Assembly (NCBI RefSeq): GCF_010726645.1
Contig: NZ_AP022563.1
Coordinates: 3,410,001-3,474,000 of the forward strand
Origin: Mycolicibacterium duvalii
Lineage (GTDB): Bacteria > Actinomycetota > Actinomycetes > Mycobacteriales > Mycobacteriaceae
DNA length: 64,000 nucleotides
Reading direction: 5' to 3'
Below are positions 46,618 to 56,619 of the stretch, in pieces. Positions within the stretch are counted from its first letter, which is position 1, and every line of letters begins with the position of its first letter. The notes under the pieces were generated by a model that had not been told where the DNA came from, did not search any database, and saw nothing but the letters and a program-made list of their open reading frames with translations. The position numbers and the translations under genes are program-made.

Positions 46618-47097
46618 TCACTTCTTGGCGCGGCGCTCCCGGTAGGCGGCGACGTGCTGGCGGTTGGCGCAGTTTCCGGTGTCGCAGAATTTCCCCGACC
46701 GGTTGCGGGACAGGTCGGCCAGCGCCATCGCCATCTCGGCACCCATCCGTTGCCACAGCGGGTCGTCCACCGACGCCATGTGCAGATGCCATTCCGGCAT
46801 CTCGGGATGGCGGGTCAGCCAGGGCGACGCGCGGGTGTCCGACAGCAGCGCGTTGACCTGAGCGACCGCGTCGACCTCGTCGCCGGCGGCGGCCCAGATC
46901 CGGCCCAGCCGCTCCCGCAGTCGTCGCACCGCAGCCAACTCGGCGACGTCGCGGTCGCGCCGGCCGGTCCAGCCGTGGCGGTCCAGATAGGCGTCCAGTG
47001 CGGGCAGGTCGACGAGCTGCTCCCCGTCTGCCCGGTCGCTGTTGACCAGCTCACTGACAGCCCGCAGGGTGAGCTCGGTGTCATGACTGAAAAGCAT
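46618..47097 (-). CDS. CGNR zinc-finger transcriptional regulator
   Basis: A 159-residue protein of the ABATE/CGNR family. The N-terminal part LTLRAVSELVNSDRADGEQL is the start of the ligand-binding domain; the C-terminal zinc finger is KFCDTGNCANRQHVAAYRER, with Cx4C and the CGNR-type signature reading CANR. Such proteins are DNA-binding regulators of adjacent transport or metabolic genes. It is divergent from an EamA transporter, and the gap contains a perfect 17-bp inverted repeat. ATG at 47097 is chosen; an upstream start at 47130 lies inside the operator. Confidence 0.85.
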   Translation of the reverse strand: MLFSHDTELTLRAVSELVNSDRADGEQLVDLPALDAYLDRHGWTGRRDRDVAELAAVRRLRERLGRIWAAAGDEVDAVAQVNALLSDTRASPWLTRHPEMPEWHLHMASVDDPLWQRMGAEMAMALADLSRNRSGKFCDTGNCANRQHVAAYRERRAKK

Positions 47098-47118
47098 TTG
47101 ACCCCTGACGATGCTCGG

Positions 47119-47135
47119 CGGTAGTGTCACTACCG
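47119..47135. promoter_or_regulatory. Perfect 17-bp operator between the CGNR regulator and EamA transporter
   Basis: CGGTAGTG-T-CACTACCG is a perfect inverted repeat (8-bp arms, one central base) in the 86-base divergent gap, 22 bases upstream of the CGNR start. It is the most symmetrical site in the window and is the obvious binding site for the CGNR protein. Confidence 0.75.
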
Positions 47136-47183
47136 AATCGCATTTTACTCATGACACTCGCGTGCTGCGTCCGGAGGTGGATG

Positions 47184-48200
47184 ATGTCTGCGTTGCGGAC
47201 GGCGGTGTCGACGCCGCATACCGGCGCCGACCGGTTTCGGTCGGGCCTGCTCTTCGCGATCGGCTCGGCGTTCGCATTCGGTTGTTCGGGCCCGTTCGGC
47301 AAAGCGCTGATGGTGGCGGGGTGGAGCCCGACCGCCGCGGTGACCGCCCGACTGGCCGGCGGCGCGCTGGTGATGGCGTTGTTCGCGACGCTGGCGTATC
47401 CCGCCTGGTGGCAGGAGGCCCGCGCGCACCTGCGCGTGGTCGCCCTCTACGGCCTGGTGCCGATCGCCGGCGCCCAGTTCTTCTACTTCAACGCGGTGTC
47501 CCACCTCTCCGTCGGCGTCGCGCTGCTGCTGGAATACACCGCGCCGATCCTGGTCGTCGCCTGGCTGTGGGCCACCACCCGCCAGCGGCCGACCGCGATG
47601 ACCTCGGGCGGGGTGGCACTCGCGATCGTGGGCATCACGCTGGTGCTTGGGGTGCTCGGGCCCGACGGCTTCTCGGCAGCGCAGATCAACCTCGTCGGCG
47701 TGGGCTGGGGAATGGCCGCCGCCGTGTGCGCGGCGTGCTACTTCCTGATGTCCGACCGCGCCGGAACACACCATCCCGACCGGACCCCGCTGCATCCGAT
47801 CACGCTGGCGGCCGGCGGTCTGATCGTGGGTGCCGCCGCCGTGGCGGCGGTGGGGCTGACCGGGATGATGCCGCTGACCTTCACCTGGTCGGACACCGTC
47901 ATCGCGGGGGTGACGACGTCGCCACTGGTGCCGGTGATCGCGCTGGCGGTGATCCCCACCGCGCTCGCCTACACGCTCGGCATCGTCGGGGTGGCCCGCC
48001 TGCGGCCGCGCTTCGCGTCGCTGGTGGGACTGTCGGAGGTGATGTTCGCGGTGCTTGCGGCCTGGCTGTTGCTGGGCGAGGCGGTCGCGCCGGCGCAGGC
48101 GGTCGGCGGCGCCATCGTCCTGCTCGGCCTGGCGCTGGCCCGCTTCGGCGACCGCCAGGTGTCCTGGCCGGAGGCGCCGGTGCCACCGCATCCGTCATGA
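47184..48200 (+). CDS. EamA-family (DMT superfamily) metabolite exporter
   Basis: A 338-residue inner-membrane transporter with about ten helices in two EamA repeats: LLFAIGSAFAFGCSGPFGKA, ALYGLVPIAGAQFFYFNAVS, VGVALLLEYTAPILVVAWLW, and in the second half LGIVGVARLRPRFASLVGLS with VMFAVLAAWLLLGEAVAPAQ. Family members export amino acids or other small metabolites (RhaT/YdcZ/PecM relatives); substrate unknown. GGAGG lies 6 bases before the ATG at 47184 and 3 before the ATG at 47181, so 47184 is preferred. It is probably controlled by the divergent CGNR regulator. Confidence 0.9.
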   Translation: MSALRTAVSTPHTGADRFRSGLLFAIGSAFAFGCSGPFGKALMVAGWSPTAAVTARLAGGALVMALFATLAYPAWWQEARAHLRVVALYGLVPIAGAQFFYFNAVSHLSVGVALLLEYTAPILVVAWLWATTRQRPTAMTSGGVALAIVGITLVLGVLGPDGFSAAQINLVGVGWGMAAAVCAACYFLMSDRAGTHHPDRTPLHPITLAAGGLIVGAAAVAAVGLTGMMPLTFTWSDTVIAGVTTSPLVPVIALAVIPTALAYTLGIVGVARLRPRFASLVGLSEVMFAVLAAWLLLGEAVAPAQAVGGAIVLLGLALARFGDRQVSWPEAPVPPHPS

Positions 48201-48238
48201 CCGGGCTCGCTTAGCGCGCCTATACGTTACGGTGTCTT

Positions 48239-48910
48239 GTGCTCATCGACCGACTGCGCCGCCGGATCGCGACGGCGGCCGCTGCTGTGGCGGTGCCCGT
48301 GGCACTCGCCCTCACCCTCGTCCTGCCCGCGCCTGCGTCTGCCCAGCCGTGCCCCGACGTCGAGGTGGTGTTTGCCCGCGGCACCGGTGAGCCGCCGGGC
48401 CCGGGGCGGGTCGGTCAGGCCTTCGCGGATTCGCTGCGCAACCGCCTCGGCGGCCGCACGGTCGGTGTCTACGGCGTGAACTATCCCGCCAGCTACGACT
48501 TTCTCAATACCGCCAGTGGCGCCGTCGACGCCACCGCGCGCATCTCGATGATGGCCGCACAGTGCCCCGGCACCCGCATCGTGCTGGGTGGTTACTCGCA
48601 AGGCGCCGCCGTGGTGGACATGCTCGCCGGGGTGCCGCCGCTGGGCAACCGCATCGGCAACATCGCCTCGGCCCCGCCGCTGCCTTCCGGGTTGAACAGC
48701 AACGTGGCCGCAGTGGCCGCGTTCGGTAATCCGTCGACGAAGTTCGGCAATCCGATCTCGGCCACCGGTACGTTCGCGGGCAAAGCGATCGACCTGTGCG
48801 CCGACGGTGACCCGATTTGCTCGGATGGCCGAAACCCGTTCGCCCACCGCAACTACGAAGGTCCGGTCTTCGTCGACCAGGCCGCCGGTTTCGTCGCAGG
48901 CCGGGTCTGA
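48239..48910 (+). CDS. Cutinase-like secreted esterase/lipase
   Basis: A 223-residue exported cutinase. Signal peptide to about 35 (VALALTLVLPAPASA, cleavage before QPCP), then CPDVEVVFARGTGEPPG, the nucleophile elbow VLGGYSQGAAVVD (Ser), and the Asp and His in LCADGDPICSDGRNPFAHRN. Four cysteines form the two conserved disulfides. It corresponds in position to Rv3451 (cut3). Mycobacterial cutinases hydrolyse lipid esters. GTG start at 48239 follows TACGGT by five bases with no Shine-Dalgarno, so the mRNA is probably leaderless. Confidence 0.93.
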   Translation: MLIDRLRRRIATAAAAVAVPVALALTLVLPAPASAQPCPDVEVVFARGTGEPPGPGRVGQAFADSLRNRLGGRTVGVYGVNYPASYDFLNTASGAVDATARISMMAAQCPGTRIVLGGYSQGAAVVDMLAGVPPLGNRIGNIASAPPLPSGLNSNVAAVAAFGNPSTKFGNPISATGTFAGKAIDLCADGDPICSDGRNPFAHRNYEGPVFVDQAAGFVAGRV

Positions 48911-48979
48911 CCGTCTGGCGGACACGGTGTTTGGCGTGCCCGGTGCCGCGGAACCAGGACGCCGCGGTCGCGCTGTCGC

Positions 48980-48985
48980 TATGAT
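48980..48985 (+). promoter_or_regulatory. -10 element of the second cutinase gene (leaderless)
   Basis: TATGAT, nearly the sigma-A consensus, lies seven bases before the GTG at 48993. Transcription would begin at or next to the GTG. It overlaps an in-frame ATG at 48981 that is therefore unlikely to be the start. Confidence 0.55.
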
Positions 48986-48992
48986 CGGCGAG

Positions 48993-49658
48993 GTGACTCT
49001 TCCACAGCACCAGCGGCGCCGGGCTCTTGCGGTGGTTCTCGCATTTGTGACGGCTGTCCTCGCATTCGTCGGGCCGGCGCCGATCGCGTCGGCGCAACCG
49101 TGCCCGGACGCCGAACTGATCTTCGCTCGCGGACGTGTCGAGTCCCCGGGCGCCGGGCAGATCGGCAACGCACTGATCTCCGCGCTGCGCAACCGAACCG
49201 GCCAGAACATCCGGCTGTATGCGGTGAACTATCCGGCGGACACCGAAATCGACCAGGGCGCCAACGACATGAGTGGGCGCATCCAGTACATGGCCGACAC
49301 CTGCCCCGATACGCGTCTGGTGCTCGGCGGGTACTCCCTCGGCGCCGCCGTCACCGATGTCGTGCTGGCCGTCCCGATCTCCGCCTTCGGCTTCAAGCGA
49401 CCGCTGCCCGCCGGGGTCGACCGGCACATCGCCGCAGTTGCGCTGTTCGGCAACGGGATCGCCTGGGTCGGACCGATCTCGAACTTCAACCCGCTGTATG
49501 CCGAGCGCACCATCGAGTTGTGCCACGGCGACGATCCGATCTGTAACCCCACCGACCCGAACAACTGGCGGGACTACTGGGCCGACCATCTCGCACCGGC
49601 ATACATCAACGCCGGCATGGTCAACCAGGCGGCCGACTTCGTCGCGGCCAGACTGTAG
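48993..49658 (+). CDS. Cutinase-like secreted esterase/lipase
   Basis: A 221-residue exported cutinase, paralog of the preceding gene and matching Rv3452 (cut4) in position. Signal peptide LAVVLAFVTAVLAFVGPAPI to ASA, then QPCPDAELIFARGRVESPG, nucleophile elbow VLGGYSLGAAVTD, and Asp/His in CHGDDPICNPTDPNNW and ADHLAPAYIN. The GTG at 48993 is preferred on the strength of TATGAT seven bases upstream; ATG at 48981 would add four residues. It ends 3 bases before the convergent truA stop. The pair may have arisen by tandem duplication. Confidence 0.93.
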   Translation: MTLPQHQRRRALAVVLAFVTAVLAFVGPAPIASAQPCPDAELIFARGRVESPGAGQIGNALISALRNRTGQNIRLYAVNYPADTEIDQGANDMSGRIQYMADTCPDTRLVLGGYSLGAAVTDVVLAVPISAFGFKRPLPAGVDRHIAAVALFGNGIAWVGPISNFNPLYAERTIELCHGDDPICNPTDPNNWRDYWADHLAPAYINAGMVNQAADFVAARL

Positions 49659-49661
49659 TCC

Positions 49662-50540
49662 TCAGCCCAGGTCGTCGGCGCTGCGCAGATCCCGGGTGAT
49701 CTCGATGCGCGCGCCGAGTTGGTCGTCAGGCGGGTAGTCGACACCGATCAGCGTCAGCCCCCGCGCCGGTGCGGCGGCGAAGTCGCTGGAGCGCCGGCTG
49801 GCGGTCAGCAGCTGCTGCAGCCATGCGGCGTCGCGGCGGTGTTCACCGACCGCCAGCAGCGCCCCCACCAGGGACCGCACCATGTTCCAGCAGAACGCGT
49901 CGGCGCTGACGAACACCGCGATCCGGTCCCCGTCGCGCACACAGTCCAGCCGTTGCAGCTCCCGAATCGTCGTGGCGCCGGCCCGGTGCCGGCAGAACGC
50001 GGCGAAGTCGCGCAACCCCAACAACTGTCGACCCGCGGCGTGCATCGCGTCCACGTCCACGGGGCGTGGCCACGGGGTGGCGAACCGGGCGTCCTGCGGT
50101 TCGACACCGTAGGGCGCGGTGGACAACCGGTACACGTAGTGGCGGCGCAGCGCGGAGAAGCGGGCGTCGAACCCCGGTGCGGCTCGGATGATCCGGAGGA
50201 CCCGCACATCCTCGGCCAGCATCCGGCCCAGCCGCCGCACCAGCGGCCCGAACTCGGTCTGTCCTGGCCGGACCGTACGCGGATAGGCCCGCGACAGCGC
50301 CTGTTCCGGCACGTCGACATGCGCGACCTGGCCGGTGGCATGCACGCCGGAGTCGGTCCGGCCCGCCGCCCGGGTCACCACCGGCGAGCCGAAGATCGTC
50401 GTCAGCGCGTCGTCGATGACGCCGGCGACGGTGCGCTGCCCGGCCTGGGTGGCCCAACCCGCGAAATCGGTGCCGTCGTAGGCGATGTCGAGCCGTAAAC
50501 GAACATGCCCGCCATCGGAGTCGATGGCGGGCATGTCCAT
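49662..50540 (-). CDS. truA: tRNA pseudouridine synthase A
   Basis: A 292-residue enzyme making pseudouridine at tRNA positions 38-40. Motifs: [20 protein letters not shown], the catalytic Asp in [33 protein letters not shown] and [15 protein letters not shown]. It starts 7 bases after the rplQ stop and is the last gene of the rpoA ribosomal operon. The start is ATG at 50540 or 50534; both fall in or beside a 14-bp stem-loop, so translation may need opening by ribosomes finishing rplQ. Confidence 0.93.
   Translation of the reverse strand: MDMPAIDSDGGHVRLRLDIAYDGTDFAGWATQAGQRTVAGVIDDALTTIFGSPVVTRAAGRTDSGVHATGQVAHVDVPEQALSRAYPRTVRPGQTEFGPLVRRLGRMLAEDVRVLRIIRAAPGFDARFSALRRHYVYRLSTAPYGVEPQDARFATPWPRPVDVDAMHAAGRQLLGLRDFAAFCRHRAGATTIRELQRLDCVRDGDRIAVFVSADAFCWNMVRSLVGALLAVGEHRRDAAWLQQLLTASRRSSDFAAAPARGLTLIGVDYPPDDQLGARIEITRDLRSADDLG
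50503..50536 (-). promoter_or_regulatory. Perfect stem-loop at the truA start
   Basis: ACATGCCCGCCATC (50503-50516) and GATGGCGGGCATGT (50523-50536) pair over 14 bp with a six-base loop. On the minus-strand mRNA one arm contains the second truA ATG (50534). It is 12 bases after the rplQ stop and could reduce truA translation or act as a partial terminator; a short T-run (GTTCGTTTA) follows. Confidence 0.6.
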
Positions 50541-50547
50541 GGGATGA

Positions 50548-51117
50548 CTACTTGTCGTCAGCCTTCTCGTCCTCGGACACGGTACCTGGGGTCTCGACCT
50601 CGGCCTCGTCGGCGATCGGAGTCTCCTCCACCGCCTGCGCTTCCTCGGCCTCGGGCCCCTCGGTCGCCTCCGGCTCCACCGCGGCCTGCGGCGCGGCAGC
50701 GGCGGCGACCTTCTGGGCGCCGGCAGCGCGGCGGGCCCGGTCGGCCTCCGAGGTCACGGTCTTCTCCCGCACCAGCTCGATGACCGCCATCGGAGCGTTG
50801 TCGCCCTTGCGGTTCTCGACTTTGATGATGCGGGTGTAGCCGCCGTTGCGGTCGGCGAAGAACGGCCCGATCTCGGCGAACAGGACATGCACGACGTCCT
50901 TGTCGCGGATCTTCTTCATCACCTCACGCCGGTTGTGCAGCGTGCCCTTCTTGGCATGGGTGATCAGCTTCTCCGCGTACGGCCGCAACGCTCGCGCCTT
51001 GGGCTCGGTGGTCTTGATGCGGCCGTGCTCGAACAGCGCGGTAGCCAGGTTGGCCAGCAGCGCCTTCTGGTGCGACGACGATCCGCCGAGGCGAGGACCC
51101 TTGGTGGGCTTGGGCAT
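50548..51117 (-). CDS. rplQ: Ribosomal protein L17 (bL17)
   Basis: A 189-residue large-subunit protein. The conserved core is the first 120 residues: [60 protein letters not shown] and [20 protein letters not shown]. The last 70 residues are an Ala/Glu-rich acidic extension ([18 protein letters not shown]), typical in mycobacteria but not in most bacteria. It follows rpoA after 59 bases. Confidence 0.97.
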   Translation of the reverse strand: MPKPTKGPRLGGSSSHQKALLANLATALFEHGRIKTTEPKARALRPYAEKLITHAKKGTLHNRREVMKKIRDKDVVHVLFAEIGPFFADRNGGYTRIIKVENRKGDNAPMAVIELVREKTVTSEADRARRAAGAQKVAAAAAPQAAVEPEATEGPEAEEAQAVEETPIADEAEVETPGTVSEDEKADDK

Positions 51118-51176
51118 TGCGACTATCTCCTATAAGTGGCCGACCCCCGTATCAGGTAGGGCCGGGACGGACTCTC

Positions 51177-52283
<1,107 letters not shown>

Positions 52284-52318
52284 TTAGGTGATCCACTGCC
52301 CGGACGGGCGGTGAACTG

Positions 52319-52924
52319 TTACTTCGAGTAGAGCTCGACGATGAGCTGCTCGGTGAGCGGCACATCGATCTGTGCGCGCTCGGGCAACTGGTGGATCAGG
52401 ATGCGCTGACGCTCGCCGACCACCTGCATCCACGACGGGATCGGGCGGTCGCCGGCGGTCTCGCGGGCGATCTGGAACGGCAGCGTGTTGATCGACTTGT
52501 CCTTGACGTCGACGATGTCGTACTGCGAGACCCGGTAGCTGGGGACGTCGACCTTCACCCCGTTGACGGTGAAGTGGCCGTGGCTGACCAACTGGCGCGC
52601 CATCCGGCGGGTGCGGGCCAGACCGGCGCGGTACACGACGTTGTCCAGCCGGCTCTCCAGGATGCGCAGCAGGTTGTCGCCGGTCTTACCGGGCAGGCGG
52701 TTGGCCTCCTCGTAGTAGCGGCGGAACTGCTTCTCCATCACGCCATAGGTGAAGCGGGCCTTCTGCTTCTCCTGCAGCTGGGTGCGGTACTCGCTCTCCT
52801 TGATCCGCGCGCGACCGTGCTGGCCGGGCGGGTAGGGGCGCTTCTCGAACGACTGATCACCACCGACGAGGTCGACGCCGAGACGGCGCGACTTGCGGGT
52901 GACGGGTCCGGTGTAACGAGCCAT
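52319..52924 (-). CDS. rpsD: Ribosomal protein S4 (uS4)
   Basis: A 201-residue small-subunit primary binding protein: RYTGPVTRKSRRLGVDLVGG, the S4 RNA-binding domain RLDNVVYRAGLARTRRMARQ-LVSHGHFTVNGVKVDVPSY, and the C-terminal LPERAQIDVPLTEQLIVELY. There are no cysteines, so it is the zinc-free form. It lies between rpsK (14-base gap) and rpoA (77-base gap). Confidence 0.98.
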   Translation of the reverse strand: MARYTGPVTRKSRRLGVDLVGGDQSFEKRPYPPGQHGRARIKESEYRTQLQEKQKARFTYGVMEKQFRRYYEEANRLPGKTGDNLLRILESRLDNVVYRAGLARTRRMARQLVSHGHFTVNGVKVDVPSYRVSQYDIVDVKDKSINTLPFQIARETAGDRPIPSWMQVVGERQRILIHQLPERAQIDVPLTEQLIVELYSK

Positions 52925-52938
52925 CTTTCAAATCCTCC

Positions 52939-53349
52939 CTAGACCCGGCGCCGCTTGGGCGGACGGCAGCCGTTGTGCGGCTGCGGCGTGACATCGGCGA
53001 TCGCGCCGACCTCGAGGCCGGCGGCCTGCAAGGAGCGGATGGCGGTCTCGCGGCCCGAACCCGGACCCTTGACGAAGACGTCGACCTTCTTGACACCGTG
53101 CTCCTGCGCCTTGCGGGCAGCGTTCTCGGCGGCCAGCTGCGCGGCGAACGGCGTGGACTTGCGCGACCCCTTGAAGCCGACATGCCCCGACGACGCCCAG
53201 GCGATCACATTGCCCTGCGGATCGGTGATCGAGACGATGGTGTTGTTGAACGTGCTCTTGATGTGGGCGGCGCCGTGCGGGACGTTCTTCTTTTCCCTGC
53301 GACGGGTCTTCTGCCCCTTCTTGGGGGCGCCCTTCTTTGCCTGTGCCAT
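52939..53349 (-). CDS. rpsK: Ribosomal protein S11 (uS11)
   Basis: A 136-residue small-subunit protein: [59 protein letters not shown] and the end [18 protein letters not shown]. Full length with the usual basic N-terminus ([19 protein letters not shown]). It lies 6 bases after rpsM. Confidence 0.98.
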
Positions 53350-53355
53350 CCGGGG

Positions 53356-53730
53356 TTACCTGGCCTTCTTCTTGCCGGCGATGGTGCGCTTGGGACCCTT
53401 GCGGGTGCGCGCGTTGGTCTTGGTCCGCTGGCCGCGCACCGGCAGACCGCGGCGGTGCCGCAGGCCCTGGTAGCAGCCGATCTCGATCTTGCGGCGGATG
53501 TCGGCCTGCACCTCGCGGCGCAGATCACCCTCCACCTTGAGATTGCCTTCGATGTAGTCGCGCAGCTGCGTGACCTGATCGTCGGTCAGATCCTTGGTGC
53601 GCAGTTCCCGGCTGATGCCGGTGGCTTCCAGGATCTCCTGGGAGCGGGTACGGCCGATGCCGTAAATGTAGGTCAGGGCGATCTCCATGCGCTTGTCGCG
53701 CGGCAGATCGACGCCCATGAGACGTGCCAT
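53356..53730 (-). CDS. rpsM: Ribosomal protein S13 (uS13)
   Basis: A 124-residue small-subunit protein: [40 protein letters not shown], and the basic C-terminus [20 protein letters not shown]. The ATG at 53730 is the family start; the frame continues upstream without ribosomal-protein sequence and is not used. A gap of 146 bases separates it from rpmJ, long enough for an internal promoter, though none is clear. Confidence 0.97.
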   Translation of the reverse strand: MARLMGVDLPRDKRMEIALTYIYGIGRTRSQEILEATGISRELRTKDLTDDQVTQLRDYIEGNLKVEGDLRREVQADIRRKIEIGCYQGLRHRRGLPVRGQRTKTNARTRKGPKRTIAGKKKAR

Positions 53731-53876
53731 CAGGCAGTGTTCCTTCTTCTCGTGCGGAGGTGTCGTTCCCAGTCCGTTCCCGGTGTTCTGCCGGGGCCCG
53801 GCCTCCGTCCAGGCGTGCACAAGGGCCCTATGCCCTCACTGGTACTGGGAGGTCATCATTCAGTTGTGGGTTGGAT

Positions 53877-53990
53877 CTAGCCCTGCCGCTGCTTGTGGCG
53901 CGGATCGGAGCAGATCACCATGACCCGCCCATGCCGACGGATCACCCTGCACTTGTCGCAGATGGGCTTGACGCTCGGGTTCACCTTCAC
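53877..53990 (-). CDS. rpmJ: Ribosomal protein L36 (bL36)
   Basis: A 37-residue protein, GTG to TAG, translating as [20 protein letters not shown] followed by [17 protein letters not shown]. The Cys-Cys-Cys-His zinc set (C11, C14, C27, H32) is intact, so this is the zinc-binding (C+) form. It lies 37 bases after infA, the usual order infA-rpmJ-rpsM. Confidence 0.95.
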
Positions 53991-54027
53991 GGCTGGTTCG
54001 ATCCTTTTCTAGCTTTTCGGGGTGGAC

Positions 54028-54249
54028 TTACTTGTAGCGGTACACGATGCGGCCCCGGGACAGGTCGTACGGAGAGAGCTCCACCACGACGCGGTCCTCG
54101 GGCAGGATGCGGATGTAGTGCTGCCGCATCTTGCCGCTGATGTGGGCGAGGACCTTGTGTCCGTTCTCCAGCTCAATGCGGAACATCGCATTGGGCAGAG
54201 GTTCGACAACACGACCCTCGACCTCGATGGCACCGTCTTTCTTGGCCAT
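54028..54249 (-). CDS. infA: Translation initiation factor IF-1
   Basis: A 73-residue S1/OB-fold protein: [40 protein letters not shown] and the end [15 protein letters not shown]. It blocks the A site during initiation. It is the first gene of the infA-rpmJ-rpsM-rpsK-rpsD-rpoA-rplQ-truA cluster. AAGGAT lies upstream of the ATG. Confidence 0.98.
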
Positions 54250-54486
54250 ACTGTGTAACGATCCTTAGCTTTCGTTTCGTATCGGCTTTGCTGGCCTCGG
54301 TCAGCGCAGCCTTCAGACCGACTTGAAAACGTGGGCCGGATCCGAGGAATTCCCGAGCCGGTGGGGCGGGAATCCTGTCAGGGCACGCAGGAAGTCGGCG
54401 CGGTAGCCGCACCGTTGATCCATAGTACCCGCTGGGTCGGGCAGCCCAAAATCGTCGAATGTCCAGCTGAAACGGTCGGGGGCCGC
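54250..54486 (-). other. infA upstream region with candidate promoter (237 bases)
   Basis: No gene is seen. On the minus strand TACTAT (54427-54422) is a good -10, with TTGGGC 16 bases upstream as a weak -35; this would leave a leader of about 165 bases before infA. A small stem (ATTCCCG/CGGGAAT, 54349-54373) falls in that leader. Synteny with M. tuberculosis ends here. Confidence 0.45.
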
Positions 54487-55803
54487 TTACCCCGTCCGCC
54501 GGTCGGGAAGCTCGGAGCCGGCCTCTCCTGCCACCAGACCGGACTGGATCAGCGCCGCGGTCACGAAGCGATGTACCGGGCGGGACTGGAAGAACCCGGT
54601 GTGCCCGCCGCGGTACCACTCGATGTCCGGCCGGCCCCAGTGCTCCCAGAGCCGGCTGACCTGCTCGCGCGGGTGGACCACCTGATCGGCCAGTCCGGCG
54701 TAGATGAAACGACCGGCGGGCGGCACCCGGGGCGTCAGCGACAGCGGGGAGATCATCCGTCCCAGCGGCGCCGCGAGGTCGAGCGTCTGCCACCGCGGAT
54801 CGTCGCGGGCCAACCCCGAGTGCCGACCCAGCAGGTCGATCAGATCCGCCACCGGAACCCCGAGGATCGCGCAGCGCAGGTCCACGTCGAGGCTGGCCAC
54901 CAGCGCGGCGATGAACCCGCCCAGCGACAGCCCGTACAGGCCGATGGCCGCGCCGGGCTGTTCCCGGCGGATCCACGACAGCAGACCCCGCACGTCCCAG
55001 ACCGACTGCGCGGTCGCGTGGATGTCGTCGAGGATGTCCTCGCCGGGGAACACCGCAGCCTTCGGCAACTCGCGGGCGCGCGGACCGTGCATCGGCAGGA
55101 CCGGCAATACGATGTTGAGCCCCAGCTTCTCGTGCAGGTACCAGGCCCGGAAGATCGCCAGGTCGAGGCCCGCGCGTCCCATTTCGGTCCCGTGGATGCA
55201 GACCAGCCACGGCCGCGGCTCGGCGTGGCGCAGCAGCAGCCCGTAACCCCGGGTGTTGGCCTGGTAACCGAGCCAGCGGTCCCCGCCCGGTTCCCCGGGC
55301 AGCGGGTGAAAACTGCTCTCCCAGCGCAGTCGGGCGTACGCGCGGTTGCGACGGCGCACCGGCACCACGGCGACGTCGTTCAGCGGACCGGGCGGGGCGA
55401 AGAACGCTTCGGGACGGTCGAGCCAACCGCGATTGCCGTAGAACTCGAGCGCGGCGACGACTTCGTCGTGGATCCGTCCGAAGGCCGTCGGATCGCTCAG
55501 CGGACGCCGGGCCCGCAGGCCGAGCAGCACGACCTCGTCGCGCAGCGCCTCGGCAGCCAGCGCCATCGTCGGCCGGGCGATGGGCATGTCGTCGTGCCCG
55601 CCGTCGAGGTAGTCGCGCCAGGATCTGGCGTAGTAATTGCCGGTCCGGGCCAGCGGCGCCACCGCGTTGCGCAGTGGCGCTGCTCCGGGCAGTCGATCGA
55701 CCACCGAGCGCTGCGGCGGCCGGTCGGCAGGTGACTCGTTGGAACCCACGTCTGTGACGGTAGTGCCGGGTGCGGCGCCGCGATGAGAGGCCTTCGTCAC
55801 CAC
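54487..55803 (-). CDS. Alpha/beta-fold hydrolase, substrate unknown
   Basis: A 438-residue protein. After about 200 residues without a clear motif (NYYARSWRDYLDGGHDDMPI and WESSFHPLPGEPGGDRWLGY), an alpha/beta-hydrolase core follows: RPWLVCIHGTEMGRAGLDLA, nucleophile elbow AIGLYGLSLGGFIAALVAS (Ser), a likely Asp in YAGLADQVVHPREQ and His in RGGHTGFFQSRPVHR. No signal peptide. The start is GTG at 55803, with a second GTG next to it; it lacks a clear Shine-Dalgarno. It is 44 bases downstream of devR on the same strand and probably in its transcript. Confidence 0.8.
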   Translation of the reverse strand: MVTKASHRGAAPGTTVTDVGSNESPADRPPQRSVVDRLPGAAPLRNAVAPLARTGNYYARSWRDYLDGGHDDMPIARPTMALAAEALRDEVVLLGLRARRPLSDPTAFGRIHDEVVAALEFYGNRGWLDRPEAFFAPPGPLNDVAVVPVRRRNRAYARLRWESSFHPLPGEPGGDRWLGYQANTRGYGLLLRHAEPRPWLVCIHGTEMGRAGLDLAIFRAWYLHEKLGLNIVLPVLPMHGPRARELPKAAVFPGEDILDDIHATAQSVWDVRGLLSWIRREQPGAAIGLYGLSLGGFIAALVASLDVDLRCAILGVPVADLIDLLGRHSGLARDDPRWQTLDLAAPLGRMISPLSLTPRVPPAGRFIYAGLADQVVHPREQVSRLWEHWGRPDIEWYRGGHTGFFQSRPVHRFVTAALIQSGLVAGEAGSELPDRRTG

Positions 55804-55847
55804 GACGCAGTGCCATAAGACACCTCACAGCCTTCCCGCACCGGGCT

Positions 55848-56486
55848 TCAGCGCCGTCCCCGCTGGCTCAATCGGGAAACGTAGGCCGCCGCCTGCGTGC
55901 GCCGCTCCATCCCGAGTTTGGCCAGCAGCCGGGAGACGTAGTTCTTCACCGTCTTCTCGGCCAGGAACATGCGGTCCGCGATCTGCTTGTTGGTCAGCCC
56001 TTCGCCGAGCAGGTGCAGCAGCACCCTCTCCTGATTGCTCAGACCCGACAGCGGGTCGGCGTCGGCGGCGCTGCGCAACTTCGACATCAGCGCCGCCGCA
56101 GCCCGGTTGTCGAGCAGTGACCGCCCCGCGCCCACCTCTTTGATCGCCCGGGCGAGCTCCATGCCCTTGATGTCCTTGACGACGTATCCGCTGGCTCCGG
56201 CCAGCACCGCATCGAGCATCGCCTCATCCGAGGTGAACGAGGTCAGCATCAGGCAACGCAGCTCGGGCAGCCGCGACAGCAGGTCCCGGCACAGCTCGAT
56301 ACCGTTGCCGTCCGGCAGGCGGACATCGAGCACGGCGACATCAGGCGTCACGGCCGGGATGCGCGCCAGCGCCTCGGCGACCGAGCCCGCTTCACCGACG
56401 ACGTCGAGCTCCGGATCGGAGCCGAGCAGCTCGATCAGGCCGCGCCTGACCACCTCGTGATCGTCGACAACGAAAACCCGCACCAT
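55848..56486 (-). CDS. devR: Dormancy response regulator DevR/DosR
   Basis: A 212-residue NarL/LuxR-type response regulator nearly identical in pattern to M. tuberculosis Dos[21 protein letters not shown], the phosphorylation site D54 in [20 protein letters not shown], acidic pocket D8/D9, T82, K104 in [17 protein letters not shown], and the output domain [37 protein letters not shown]. It should bind DosR boxes after phosphorylation in hypoxia or NO. No histidine kinase gene (devS/dosT) is adjacent, unlike Rv3133c-Rv3132c, so it may be a second copy served by a distant kinase. Confidence 0.94.
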   Translation of the reverse strand: MVRVFVVDDHEVVRRGLIELLGSDPELDVVGEAGSVAEALARIPAVTPDVAVLDVRLPDGNGIELCRDLLSRLPELRCLMLTSFTSDEAMLDAVLAGASGYVVKDIKGMELARAIKEVGAGRSLLDNRAAAALMSKLRSAADADPLSGLSNQERVLLHLLGEGLTNKQIADRMFLAEKTVKNYVSRLLAKLGMERRTQAAAYVSRLSQRGRR

Positions 56487-56619
56487 CCCGACACACCCTT
56501 CGCGGTCCCCCGGCCTCGATCGTCGGCGGTGCGCGGCAATTGAGATAGGGCCGCAGGTCCTCGGGCGGCAGGGACCTCGGACTCTGCCACGGGCCGATCC
56601 CGGAGCCGATAGTCAGGAT
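56487..56619. promoter_or_regulatory. Divergent devR / acyltransferase promoter region
   Basis: This 133-base gap holds an AGGTCC/GGACCT inverted repeat (56557-56579) and two poor DosR-box-like matches around 56547 and 56571 (about 9 of 20 consensus positions each, GGGAC half-sites only). GATAGT lies six bases before the GTG at 56620 and could be a leaderless -10. DosR control here is likely from gene content but not proven by these sites. Confidence 0.35.

Noticed and set aside
54250..54486. Small RNA or tRNA gene upstream of infA
   Set aside because: No cloverleaf or conserved RNA motif is seen. Elsewhere in the window I also found no tRNA or rRNA genes.
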